DNA of 64,000 nucleotides from Corbicula japonica (GCA_038501625.1 JAZAYU010000012.1:10230001-10294000); one strand, 5' to 3'; positions 34,143-44,225 are shown, counted from the first letter of the stretch. The notes: generated by a model from the sequence alone, not told the origin. Program-made: numbers and translations.

Positions 34143-34374
34143 CATTAAAAACCCATAGAGGATAACTTTTTCTGTGTATTCACCCAAAGTGAAGTCACCC
34201 AGTTCAGGTTTATATCTCTCTTTCAATAAAAACATTTTAGATCTTTTCATGCTTTGAGTATCCTCGTCTTCTTTGATAATTTCCTTTTCTTCATCACTGA
34301 TCTTGTTATTACAACAACAACAACCATTACAACGGCAGCACCCTGGTCGATTTCGGAACAACCTTTTGATGAAT
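34143..34374 (-). CDS. Anoctamin exon, Cys-rich cytosolic linker and helix 7 start (residues 515-592)
   Basis: The helix 6-7 cytosolic linker contains PGCCRCNGCCCCNN, seven cysteines in ten residues (527-536), then an acidic and lysine-rich segment. It continues with ERYKPELGDFTLGEYTEKV and helix 7. E580 and E583 in EYTE match the calcium ligands Glu702 and Glu705 of ANO1. The linker is about 20 residues longer than in ANO1. The acceptor is TTGAACAG and the donor GTAAGT. Confidence 0.93.
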
Positions 34375-34402
34375 CTGTTCAAACAAAAATACATTCCAAT
34401 TG

Positions 34403-34572
34403 TTAACCCTTTCCTTCAAATATACACACTTTTACGCATATGTGACCACAATTGATGGAACATCAGCTGGAACATCCGTGCCCTCTGATCTGAATCTGCA
34501 CCAGTCACATTTTGGTCAGAAACAACCTAACAAATCAAAAAGCCAACAGAGCAGGTACTGATCCGATGGCCT
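34403..34572 (+). mobile_element. TTAA MITE copy 25 (truncated)
   Basis: TTAACCCTTTCCTTCAAATA, palindrome A and TTTGGTCAGAAACAACC, then broken within palindrome B. It lies 29 bp from the exon 34,143-34,374 edge, on the acceptor side. Confidence 0.75.
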
Positions 34573-35034
34573 GATGACAGAATTTCAAAATGAATGACAA
34601 TTACATTTGGGAAATGATAAGACCTATCAATTTTTGTGTTTATAGGGTTAGACTTTGAAGAGAAAATGCGAAGGATTGTTGCATATGGACATTTTAAATC
34701 GGTATAGTCGAACAGCATGTACATTTCTTTGCTCCTGAATATCATAATAATCATGGCCGCTACGTGCATGGATAACCATAACAAGCTTATGTTGCCATCA
34801 AAATATTGAAGGTGGTCTGCATATTAGCACAATATTTCAAATCAGGGTCTGATGCAAGATTTCCAGAAAGGGGGTTCATTTGGGGCATTCTTGTTGTAGT
34901 TGCGTGATAATTTCTGACTTTCTGGTAAAAAAAACCTACAAAAATACTGCTGTCTAAATCCCCTTCACCTACCCACTGAATGCCCTCTAGATTCACCCTT
35001 GCTACAAATCACAATTGCAATAAATAATACTTAC
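34573..35034. other. Intron sequence, no feature recognised
   Basis: Between exons 34,143-34,374 and 35,035-35,177, after a truncated MITE. The short ORFs have no known motif. Confidence 0.55.
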
Positions 35035-35177
35035 GGTAGGACAATGTCTTTGAGGAATTTAGGTAGTGGTTTGGTGAGCATGAGAATCAGGACTTGAAAT
35101 GAGAGCTGTGACATGCAGCTGTTCCCTTCACAAGCATCGTTGTACTGCTCCGATAAACCAAATATACCACCAAACCT
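35035..35177 (-). CDS. Anoctamin exon, helix 6 (residues 468-515)
   Basis: It encodes RFGGIFGLSEQYNDACEGN, then SCMSQLSFQVLILML and KPLPKFLKDIVLP. The C-x-x-x-L...Q signature begins helix 6. By alignment to ANO1, D511 stands where the calcium ligand Glu654 sits. K507 is four residues before it, where Asn650 would be, although the alignment needs a one-residue gap in this stretch. The acceptor is ATTACAG and the donor GTAAGT. Confidence 0.93.
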
Positions 35178-35386
35178 CTGTAATACAAAACACAAAAAAC
35201 CCGAGTTATTACACGTCAAGTTTTTATGACTTCAATTTCAATGATACAACTAACCATAATAAGTAAACCAAATACAATCAGAAAAATTTGGAGAAAGATA
35301 CCATGTTTTGAACCCACTCATTGTTTTGAATTACAAAGTGTAGAAAGTACAAACCAATCTTTAAGCCAACTGAATGTGGACGAATA

Positions 35387-35568
35387 TACAGTGAAACCTG
35401 TCTTAGCAGCCACCTGCGAATAGCAACCACCTGTCTTAAACAGCCAGTTTGAATATGACACAAACTGACATTTTGTTCTAATTTTTTACTGTCTTTAATG
35501 GCCACCTGTCTTCAGCAGCCACTTTTTGTCATTCCCTTGGGTGGCTGCTAAAGACAGGTTAGACTGTA
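35387..35568. mobile_element. TACAGT-AAACCTG MITE, copy a
   Basis: Inverted ends TACAGTGAAACCTGTCTTAG and (reverse) TACAGTCTAACCTGTCTTTA, with repeated CAGCCACC boxes inside. Related copies are at 51,133-51,285 and 51,642-51,823. Confidence 0.85.
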
Positions 35569-35635
35569 AGTGCAGAAATTTTTTTTTCTTCAAAACTTTG
35601 AATATGAAACTGAATTTCAAGTTCACGAAAAGTAC

Positions 35636-36215
35636 CTTTAGCCTTTACTCCTATATATACACCTTTTATGTGCGAACAGTGTAGATCTAAATTTACCAGC
35701 TCATTCATGCCGTCCATCTGGATCTACAATCGTCATTTCTTTGTCAGAAATAACTAAATGAATCAAAAGCACTATAAGTATCATTCACGTGTATTGGGTA
35801 AAGATCGCGTGATCCAGCCCTCGTAAAATATGCACAAGTGCATATTTCATGAGGGCCTGATCACGCGATCTTTGCCCAACATAAGTGAATGATACTTTTT
35901 CTTGCATACCATTTTTATTTTGCGCATTTTGTGATATTTTTCTGTAATTTTTTCTTTGCACTATTTTTTATAGTAGCGGAGTGATATACGCGACATTCCA
36001 TCGTTCATTCATAACTGCGTAAGACGTCATGATGTCATATAAGGCGCGTGACTCATTCTACATGGGGGGTGTAGAATCAAAATTTCCTACACAGGTGAAA
36101 ACACCGGATGACCTGATCTGGTATGCAAGAAAGTGCAGATCCTGACCAGATGGCACATAGATCTATTATCTTCGCCCATGTGATAACAGCCACATCACAT
36201 GGAGTAAAATAGTCG
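35636..36215 (+). mobile_element. TTAA MITE copy 26, split by a palindromic element
   Basis: The left half (CCTTTACTCCTATATATACA to GTCAGAAATAACTAAATGAA) is followed at about 35,770 by a palindromic insert. The right half (AAGTGCAGATCCTGACCAGA to ACATCACATGGAGTAAA) resumes at about 36,131. Confidence 0.7.
35770..36130. repeat. Palindromic insert around GATCGCGTGATC
   Basis: Arms of about 55 bp (AGTATCATTCACGTGTATTG, AAAGATCGCGTGATC, TGCAC) are mirrored at 35,838-35,896. An outer pair, TTGCATACC (35,903) and GGTATGCAAG (36,121), frames a further 220 bp. It is a MITE-like element of unknown class inside TTAA MITE copy 26. Confidence 0.75.
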
Positions 36216-36291
36216 TTCATGGCAATTATTACATCATTACTGCAGTTTTCTATTCACCCCTTGTAAACCAAGAAACTGACGGAATACTCAC

Positions 36292-36401
36292 CCCTCTAAA
36301 AAATGCAATGTAGAAACACGAGGCGTAACTGTTGGCAAATGAGAAAGCAAACAGCTTGATGATGAGAGCATCGTTGTACTGTGTTTGTGTACGATGGTTC
36401 T
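36292..36401 (-). CDS. Anoctamin exon, helix 5 (residues 431-467)
   Basis: It encodes ENHRTQTQYNDALIIKLFAF, then SFANSYASCFYIAFFRG, which is helix 5. HRTQT and SCFYIAFF(K/R)GRF are among the strongest anoctamin signatures. The acceptor is ATTTCAG and the donor GTGAGT. It ends in phase 0 and the next exon begins RFGGIFG. Confidence 0.96.
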
Positions 36402-37181
36402 CTGAAATATTTAGCCGATTGTTAAACATTATGAAACCTGATTTCACAAATTTATAGATAACGAATACAATAACCAGCATAATAAATTAAAGGTACTTTT
36501 TTGAAGCAGAACTGATAGCATTTTATGATATTGACACTCGTCTTGCACTTCCCTTTGATAAAAGTCTTTTTTTTAGACTGTTTCCATTTTGCATTGAAAA
36601 AATTTGGTCCTGAGTGTGGCTAGAACAAAATCAGCACACAAAATAATGAACTGTGCACAATGCTTTGTTGTGTGATGTCAACAGGCATGCACTTTTAACT
36701 AAGAGTTGATGCAAAAAGCGTGCCTTCATTCACTTATTCATTAATGTGGTTCAAAATGCCGAGATCAATAATTTGGTAAAAATTGAAAATATTTAGGAAT
36801 ATATCCTGAAATCACATTGAATTTATCCTTAAATAAAACTTCACAATGACAATATTAATAAATGTAGATTGTCTTAAAAGCACTTACTACGGTGGGATAG
36901 TCAACACAATTACCGTAAAGACCTGGTTATAAGACAGGATATTATCCTTGAAAAATAGTCTTAAAAGTCAGGGACCCCTGATACAATAACAACTATGCTA
37001 AGAATGAATGTGAGCATGTCCATATTTTATCATGGAAAGCACTTTTAGACAATATCAAATTCCCTGAGGCAGTCTCCATCTGTTAAGTCAGTACTGCTAT
37101 TAGTAAGAATTTGGTTACCAATATCATGACATCACAATCATGTTTATCAGAGTTAACCACAAAATTCTTTTTTGGGTAATC
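36402..37181. other. Intron sequence, no clear feature
   Basis: AT-rich intron. A weak TACCGTAAAGACCTGGTTAT near 36,911 may be a decayed MITE end. Nothing else is supported. Confidence 0.5.
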
Positions 37182-37262
37182 GTGCCTAGCTCAGTCAGTA
37201 GCCTGGAGTTACATGACTAGGTGCTGTCTCAGTTCAGTATGGGTTTGATTCCCATTACTGCC
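37182..37262 (+). mobile_element. tRNA-like SINE head
   Basis: A box TAGCTCAGTCAGTAG (37,187-37,201) and B box GGGTTTGATTCCC (37,241-37,253), with about 40 bp between. It cannot fold into a good cloverleaf and runs into a P4-family fragment, so it is a SINE head or tRNA pseudogene, not a working tRNA gene. Confidence 0.65.
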
Positions 37263-37276
37263 AATATCATTTTAAA

Positions 37277-37500
37277 ACAAGACTGCCAAAGTGCCACAAA
37301 ATATGCCCATCGCATAATTTTCCATTTTTGTCCCAATAAAGGGCCATAACTCTGAAGTGGCTGAAGTGATTAACTGTTTATCAAACATGGCCAAGAAATT
37401 AGGCCCATTTTCCTCAAGTTTCATTGGTCAACAACTGTTTGAGTTATTGTGTGGACATCACATGCCCACCCACCCACCCTCTTGCCTGTCCACCATATGT
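37277..37500 (+). mobile_element. Short copy of the P4 composite family
   Basis: It begins AACAAGACTGCCAAAGTGCC and ACAAAATATGCCC, as in P4. It has one partial core (GGGCCATAACTC) and a CCCACCCACCCACC stretch near 37,465. No clear tail hairpin is seen. A tRNA-like SINE head lies immediately before it. Confidence 0.6.
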
Positions 37501-37539
37501 GACCCATCTCGGACTCAAAAGTAAAACAAAGAAACTTAC

Positions 37540-37576
37540 CCCACTCTGTCAATTTGAATGCTATCATATCGTATAT
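37540..37576 (-). CDS. Anoctamin mini-exon, helix 4-5 linker (residues 419-431)
   Basis: A 37-nt exon encoding IYDMIAFKLTEW plus the first base of a Glu codon. It supplies the family segment (I/V)Y..IA..LT..E before HRTQ. The acceptor is TTTACAG and the donor GTAAGT. It would be missed by ORF-based methods; only its phase and family fit reveal it. Confidence 0.88.
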
Positions 37577-37616
37577 CTGTAAATAAACAAAACACAAGTG
37601 CTCTACACATGTTCTT

Positions 37617-37858
37617 TTAACCCATTCCTGTACAGACACACCTTTATTTCTAGGGCGAACAGTTTAGATCCAGATCAGCCGGCACAGCCGTGCCGTCTGA
37701 TCAGGATCTAAACTGTTCGCTTTTTGATTCATTAGGTTATTTGTGACCAAAATGCGACCAGTGCAGATCCTGATCAGACGGCATGGATGTGCCGGCTGAT
37801 CTGGATCTACACTGGTCGCACATGCGTAAAAATGCGTATATATCCAGGAATGGGTTAA
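37617..37858 (-). mobile_element. TTAA MITE copy 27 (intact)
   Basis: TTAACCCATTCCTGTACAGA to ATCCAGGAATGGGTTAA, with both palindromes nearly perfect. The TIRs share a C-to-T change with its complement (CCCATTCC / GGAATGGG), a matched difference from the usual CCCTTTCC. Its right-hand neighbour on the left is exon 37,540-37,576. Confidence 0.9.
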
Positions 37859-37980
37859 TGAAATTATGATAAATTCCTCTTAGAAGAGGTTGCTTAAATC
37901 ATTCATTGGAAATGAATTAAAGGTTGAAATGACTTTATTTATCATATGACTTTGTATCCCTTCCACTCTGAAAGCAAATC

Positions 37981-38218
37981 TTAACCCTTTGATCAATGAG
38001 ACAATGGCTATTGTCCTCTGGGAAACATCATAAATCCAGATCAGATAGCATACATGTGCCAGCTGATCTGGATCTACACTGATCAGGAGCTACATTGTTC
38101 ACTTTCAGATTTATTATGTTACTTCTTACCACAAAGCAAATGGTGTAGATTCAGATCAGTTCGTTATGGATGTGCCAGCTGATCTGGATCTACACTGTGC
38201 CCATGTGATATAACTCAG
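37981..38218 (-). mobile_element. TTAA MITE copy 28
   Basis: TTAACCCTTTGATCAATGAG, both palindromes, and GATTTATTATGTTACTTCTT. The right end is decayed. Confidence 0.75.
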
Positions 38219-38679
38219 GCCTCCTAGCAGGCCTTTACAAAAATAAAGGTTTTTATAAATGCTCCAATCTATGGAAATAAACGGCTTTAAGGGTAAATTA
38301 TTAATAAATAAAGAGTAAATTTTTTTGAATTTTTTGTTTAAAAAAACATAATAAAATCAGTTATATACGAAAAAAAGTTAATTTATATCAGGCAACTCAC
38401 AATCTAAAACAGCAGATATAAGAAGTATTCATAATTGATATTAGTTTCATACTGACTGAATTATACATCATGACTGATACACAAGCAGAGGAAGAAATAC
38501 AGTAGTGCAACTATTACTTACTTAAAATTGGCACAGCAAGCAGTCTGAACAAAAATATAAGTTTTGATTGAAAATCACATGCTATTTGGCCATTTTAAAG
38601 GTTTTTTCCAGATGATTTAAAGGTTTTTAAAGGTTTCCATAGCAGGCCTGTATAACTCGTACATATGAAGCAGACATAC

Positions 38680-38835
38680 CCTGCCAAGAATGAGTATTGA
38701 TACTGCGTTGAGTAGAGCAGAAATAATAGTTGATGTGACGAGACATTCCGCTGGCGTCAATTTTGTACAATAATCCACACTGACTATGACACGGTACACT
38801 ACAACAGCTGCAACGCTGATGAACACTAAACATAT
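38680..38835 (-). CDS. Anoctamin exon, helices 3 and 4 (residues 367-418)
   Basis: It encodes ICLVFISVAAVVVYRVIVS, a short loop with two cysteines, and STIISALLNAVSILILGR. The VVVYR segment at the end of helix 3 and the hydrophobic helix 4 match the family. It is exactly 52 codons, phase 0 at both ends. The acceptor is TTTTCAG and the donor GTATGT. Overlapping ORFs in other frames are shadows. Confidence 0.92.
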
Positions 38836-39095
38836 CTGAAAATTAAGATGGAGTAACATATACAGGATGTCTGCTTTTACTAGAAATATATTTCAATGCT
38901 CAGAAATTTTTATTCTCACTAGGTGTAGATGCAGTGTTCACATGTGAAATTTGTTGCTCTCTTTCACTATTATTGGACAAATGTAATTTGGCAATGTTTA
39001 CATTGGTGTGTTTACATTGGTGTTACATGTAAACAATGGACTTATATTTTAATCGTTGTTTAATACAAGCGTAATGCTCCCAACACTTGTCCCAT

Positions 39096-39182
39096 TAGCC
39101 GAGTGGTCTAAGACACAGTCAATAAAAATAATTTGAAATGCAATGGTAGCTGTTATAGGTTGTAGGTTTGAAACATGTTGGT
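39096..39182 (+). mobile_element. tRNA-like sequence (SINE head or tRNA pseudogene)
   Basis: A box TAGCCGAGTGGTCTAAG (39,096-39,112), as in Leu/Ser tRNAs, and a weak B box GTAGGTTTGAAAC (39,162-39,174). Confidence 0.55.
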
Positions 39183-39321
39183 TTTTTTAACGTTTTTTTA
39201 AATACTTTTTACACAATTATTATTTCTGCTACAAAATAAATTAATTCAAAATACCTAAAATACTTTGAAATAACTGCAATGAAAAAAATATAAATCTAAA
39301 AATATCACTAAAAGCAGTGTG

Positions 39322-39402
39322 TCAGTGTGAATCGAACCCGTGTCAAAAAAATGATAAGCCCATGACAGCTGGACGCATTAACCACTGCGCAATCGAACTG
39401 AT
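39322..39402 (-). mobile_element. tRNA-like sequence, opposite strand
   Basis: On the minus strand, an A box in TTGCGCAGTGGTTAATGCG (39,374-39,392) and a B box GGGTTCGATTC (39,329-39,339). It faces the tRNA-like sequence at 39,096 across 140 bp of AT-rich DNA. Confidence 0.6.
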
Positions 39403-39772
39403 GTGATATAAATATGAAAATAGTACTTTTAACGCGTAAATTTGCCTTAACCCATGTTTACATTCTTTTAATAATTGTAAACATTGCCTATTTACCTTGG
39501 TCAACCTATAGTAAAAACAAATTTTCTGTTTATTTAATACTTTTAAAGCATAATTCGAATGATTTTGATAAAAACATTGCATGAAATGGCACCAAAAATG
39601 TTTGTGACGTTATGTCATGACATCATACTCCAAAATTTTTACCAATTTTCTAATCAACCACAAGCCTAAAGAAGTGTAATAGTAATATGATTATTTGTGC
39701 CTTCCATGCAATAATTGATCCTATTACGAGTAATAATTTCACAACATCTGGTTATAAGAAGCAAGCACCTAC

Positions 39773-39862
39773 CATGAAAATTAAGGTTGATGCAGAAATG
39801 AAAAATTTGACAATCTGTCTTTTCCATGAGTAAAACCAGTCATGTTCCTGCGTGACTGGATC
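39773..39862 (-). CDS. Anoctamin exon, helix 3 entry (residues 337-366)
   Basis: It encodes DPVTQEHDWFYSWKRQIVKF, then FISASTLIFM, the start of helix 3. The NPVTG/DPVT segment after the FxG linker is usual in anoctamins. The acceptor is GTTTTCAG and the donor GTAGGT. It is phase 0 at both ends (30 codons). Confidence 0.9.
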
Positions 39863-40082
39863 CTGAAAACATAAATTATTTTACAATCTTTTGTACTGGA
39901 GAAAAAAGGTTTAAATATTAGAAAAAGATGTTCTGGTAATGTGACAGATGGACAACTGTTGGTCCAGCCTTAAAAAAAGCATGCTGAGAGCTAAAATATA
40001 GAAGCTATTGTTTGATGTTTTGTTTAAGGGATACTGCAATAGTAGAAAAATAGTAGATAAAATTTTTATCTTCAAACCTAAA

Positions 40083-41322
40083 TACAGTACATTCCACTTA
40101 TTTGAATAGCGTTTATTTGAATATTTTGCTTAATATAGTAGAATATTAAAACACAAAACCATTTCTATCTATTTCTATGCTAAAAAATCTCCTTATTTGA
40201 ATAGGTCACCGCATGCATTTCGTTTATTAAGATAGCACTTTCCCACCTTACAACGCCTTACGACGCTAATCCTACTTGAAATTCACACGTTTCTGCCCCA
40301 AGGCAATGTTCATTATCCAGTAAACTCCATAAATTTATTGTCATTTTTTTATCACCTATTTAAAATAATGACTTCCGTTCAATGGCACGCGTGTTTACGG
40401 TGTACATTTATAGCAATGACGTCACATAATGCGGTTTCCCCGCATCGAGAATTTTCATTTTTTTTTGTTCATTAGATGATTACGTTTTATGGAATACGGG
40501 AAATTTTCGACTAAAAAAAATTTTATTCGTAAAAAGAAAGAAACATAAAACAGAAAAATACTTGCTCGGTATGTCGATGAGCAGGTAATGTCAGAACAAC
40601 AAACTGTTTTGATGTTTCCTGCTCAATGTCTATTATGGTTAGCGGCTTGCATTAATTTTCGCTAATTATCGCTAATTTGCGGTTTGTCTAGTGAACGAAA
40701 TTCTGCCAGTACAGTATCAGCTTGGTGTTTTTCGCACCTCTTTTTTGGCTATTGTTCATCACTAAGTGGTTTCATGTCAAATCAGAATTGTAAAAAAAAA
40801 CTTTCATTTATTTTCATACGTTTGATGTTAAATTGTATCCGTTGGTAAACTTGTACATTGCCTCTTAAATCCCTGCATACAAATGTAATAAACAACCTTT
40901 GCCGAAAATGACGTAATACGACCGTATCATGAATATGTCGGCAACGTTGATATAATCATTTGATCTTTTTACCTCCCACGAAGAATGAACAAACATATAG
41001 ATTGTAAATGTACAAAAATGGGATCTGCGGACCAAGCGCAATTTATTGGATATCGCCATATAACGGATCGCAGTGTATTTATTTACAATATCTTTTTTAT
41101 CTTTGATTTCACCACATGTAGTTATTAACGTTACGCTGTAGTTATGGCGTAAGCGAATTTCACAAGTGCGTATTTCTCATGACGCACCGACGAAAAATGG
41201 CGGAGATACGAACGAAACAAAAAAATGGATAGAATTTGTAAGCTCCGTATATTATAATACTCCGGTTAATTGAATCAAGGGTTCTGACAAATGGACTATT
41301 CAAATAAGCGAATTCTACTGTA
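40083..41322. mobile_element. TA-flanked inverted-repeat element (TACAGT ends)
   Basis: Left end TACAGTACATTCCACTTATT and right end (reverse) TACAGTAGAATTCGCTTATT, then TGAATAG on both. The interior (about 40,550-41,085) is homologous to the inside and right end of the element at 52,309-53,248, so a truncated copy of that family appears embedded. No transposase is seen. Confidence 0.8.
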
Positions 41323-41400
41323 ATATTATGACCTTCATGATGTAGGGCCATGGGTTATTGATAGTTATTAATAGTGTTAATTAAATGTAAAAGTAAATAT

Positions 41401-42396
41401 AACTAGATGTTTTTTGTGAAAAACGCATGTTTCCCCCCTGCGCCGCCCCCCCCCCTGCACCCAGACCCCTGTGACCTTGACCTTTGACCTACTGATCCCA
41501 TAATCAATAGGGTTCTTCTACTCAATAAGGGCTATCACCCTATGAAGTTTGAAGGCTCTGGGTCAAAGGGTACTGAATTTATTGAGCGGAAACGGTTTTC
41601 ACTCTTCGGGTCACTGTGACCTTGACCTTTGACCTACTGACTCCAAAATCAATAGGGTTCTTCTACTCAATAAGGGCTGTCATCCTTTGAATTTTTGAAG
41701 GCTCTGGGTCAAAAGGTACTTGAGTTATTGAGCGGAAACGGTTTTCCCTCTTTGGGTCACTGTGACCTTGACCTTTGACCTACTGACCCCAAAATCAATA
41801 GGGTTCTTCTACTCAATAAGGGCTATCACCCTATGAAGTTTGGAGGCTCTGGGTCAAAGGGTACTCAAGTTATTGAGCGGTAACGGTTTTCATTCTTTGG
41901 GTCACTGTGACCTTGACCTTTGACCTACTGACCCCAAAATCAATAGGGTTCTTCTACACAATAAGGGCTATCATCATATGAAGTTTGAAGGCTCTGGGTC
42001 AAAGGGTACTCGAGTTATTGAGCCGAAACGGTTTTCACTCTTCAGGTCACTGTGACCTTGACTTTTGACCTACTGACCCCAAAATCAATAGGGTTCTTCT
42101 ACTCAATAAGGGCTATCACCCTATGAAGTTTGGAGGCTCTGGGTCAAAGGGTACTCGAGTTATTGAGCGGAAATGGTTTTCACTCTTTGGGTCACTGTGA
42201 CCTTGACCTTTGACCTACTGACCCCAAAATCAATAGGGTTCTTCTACTCAATAAGGGCTATCACCCTATGAAGTTTGAAGGCTCTGGGCCAAAGGGTACT
42301 CGAGTTATTGAGGGGAAACGAAGTGTGACAGACGGAGTGACGGACAGACGGACAGGGCAAAAACAATATGTCTCTCCCAGAGGGGGGGGAGACATA
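41401..42396 (+). mobile_element. Composite element P3 with 145-bp cores carrying nuclear-receptor-like sites
   Basis: It starts AACTAGATG, with head hairpin GTTTTTTGTGAAAAAC and arm ATGTTTCCCCCC (41,427-41,438), matching the tail GGGGGGAGACAT (to 42,395) with one mismatch. Six cores at 41,471, 41,616, 41,762, 41,907, 42,052 and 42,197 (period 145) each begin GTGACCTTGACCTTTGACCT, one with a single change. A GACGGAC microsatellite precedes the tail hairpin. Confidence 0.85.
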
Positions 42397-42929
42397 ATTA
42401 GCTAAATGACTAAAAAATCAGGCAACCTTACTTGCATTAGTTTGGAAAGTGGTTTATTGGTTTACCATCATAAATGATTATCAATAGTAGTGTGAAAAGT
42501 GCTTTTTATAAACAATAAGATTCAGTTGTAAATTATCGGCATGGAAATCTGTATTATCAACATACTTGTTAAAATTATCAATGATTCTCATGCAGTTCAA
42601 TATTAATTCATTATTCCTGTATTTTGGTGAAAATAACTAACAAATCAAAGTAATATTTACCATGAAATGACAGTGTTCATCATATCGAAGTCAAAGCTAT
42701 CAATAAGGAAATGCATGACTACATACTTCAGTTTAGTTTAAACATATTTTATTGCTCTATTTTATAAACTTTACACACATGTAAATGTACAGTCGAATTA
42801 ACAAAGAAATATAGCAAATGGGTTGGGCCACAAGTTATGCCAACATTAGAGACGGCCCGTCCCAAAGTAATATACTTCAGTAATGGAGATGCATCAATAA
42901 CATGGAGTTTGAGTATACTATAACTAAAC

Positions 42930-43051
42930 CTTTTTCAGTTTATTTCCGAAGAACTCAGGCCTATCTGGCTCGTTTTGTTCAAACTGGTCCACATCCCACT
43001 CGTAGGCGAGTCTTGCATTGTGACGTTTCCACATTTCTAGGAATACTGTGC
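42930..43051 (-). CDS. Anoctamin exon, helix 2 end and cytosolic linker (residues 296-336)
   Basis: It encodes TVFLEMWKRHNARLAYEWDV, then DQFEQNEPDRPEFFGNKLKK. The FLExWKR...AYxWD pattern after helix 2 is family-typical. The donor reads GTTTAG, a weak consensus but in correct phase. The acceptor ATTACAG plus the first exon bases are the seed of a roughly 43-bp tandem array in the upstream intron (43,052-43,560). Confidence 0.92.
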
Positions 43052-43560
43052 CTGTAATTAAAAGTATTATCACTAATTAAATTGAAATTCTGTGCCTAAT
43101 TACAAAGTAATATCATTTATTACTTAGAAATACAGTGCCTGTAATGCAATATTATTACTTTAAACAACATGTCTGTAATGCTAAGTAATATCACTTATTA
43201 CCAAGAATTATTGAGTCTGCAATGCGAAGTAATATCAAATATTACTTAGAAAAAACATTGCCTGTAATTCAAAGTAGAATCATCCAGTAATTAAAGCTAA
43301 TGTGCATGTAATGCAGTGTATATCACTTATAACTTAGAAATACTGTGCCTGTTATATAAACTAATATCATTGATTACTTAAAAATAATGTGCCTGTAATG
43401 CAAAGTTGTAATATCACTTATTACCTAAAACTACTGTGCCTAGTGCAAACAAGTATCACTGATTAATTAAAAACATTGTGCATGTAATGCATAGGAATGT
43501 CAATTATTACTTAAAAATACCATGCCTGTAATGCATAGTAACACCACTTATTACTCAGAA
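43052..43560. repeat. About 43-bp minisatellite containing a splice-acceptor-like unit
   Basis: Around eleven units, each with (A)AATACTGTGCCTGTAATGCA or a close variant. On the minus strand this is ATTACAG|GCACAGTATT, the acceptor and first bases of exon 42,930-43,051. The array lies in the intron immediately upstream of that exon. Confidence 0.85.
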
Positions 43561-43986
43561 AGGCCTAAAAAACTAGTCATTTTTCTGGTTGCCAGATCGA
43601 CCCTACTTTTTTACTGCTAGCTGTAACTTTTTTGGAAACACTGCGGTTGTTTTTTTGCCTTTTTTGGAAACGTTGTTGTTTTCTGCCTCTCCATCAATCA
43701 AGGCTTGAATGGCAGAATATGACAACGATACTTTATTTTATTTTTCTGCGAGTTACCACAATAGCTGATGTCTCGCAGCCAAAAAGAGTAAAGTTCAACT
43801 AAATAAAAGTTTATGACTCGGAAATTAACAGTTCTGAATAAAAAAAAAAAACAACAACAAAACCTACCTTCCAAACATTGTTTTTTTGACGATGCAACCA
43901 GAAACACATTTTTTTTTAAGGCCTCAAACCATACGGCAGAACAGGTATATAGAAACTCTATTTCATACTTATAAAAATCTTCTTAC

Positions 43987-44081
43987 CCCAGAGGCAGACT
44001 ACTAGTGCGAAATATGGTGTCACATCATTGTCAAACGATCCACTGACTGTGTTATACAATTGACCAAGTTGCCATTTGATT
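43987..44081 (-). CDS. Anoctamin exon, loop and helix 2 start (residues 264-296)
   Basis: It encodes IKWQLGQLYNTVSGSFDND, then VTPYFALVVCLWG, the first part of helix 2. The acceptor is TTATTTCAG and the donor GTAAGA. It is one base of codon plus 31 codons plus one base, matching both neighbours. A plus-strand ORF and a longer minus-strand reading in another frame cover this place, but only this frame continues across the splice sites. Confidence 0.87.
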
Positions 44082-44225
44082 CTGAAATAACATTATTTCT
44101 GATAATAATACAGCAGACTTCACAAATCAGATATTGGTTAAAAGAATATATCCGCAAATGGAATAAGAACTCCTGTAATAAACATGACATTTCTGTTATC
44201 AGTAACCTGATAGACATAACAAAGA

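Noticed and set aside
37182..39402. Three tRNA-like sequences as functional tRNA genes
   Set aside because: A and B boxes are present, but the arms do not form a convincing cloverleaf, the B boxes at 39,162 are weak and no pol III terminator follows at the right place. SINE heads or pseudogenes are more likely.
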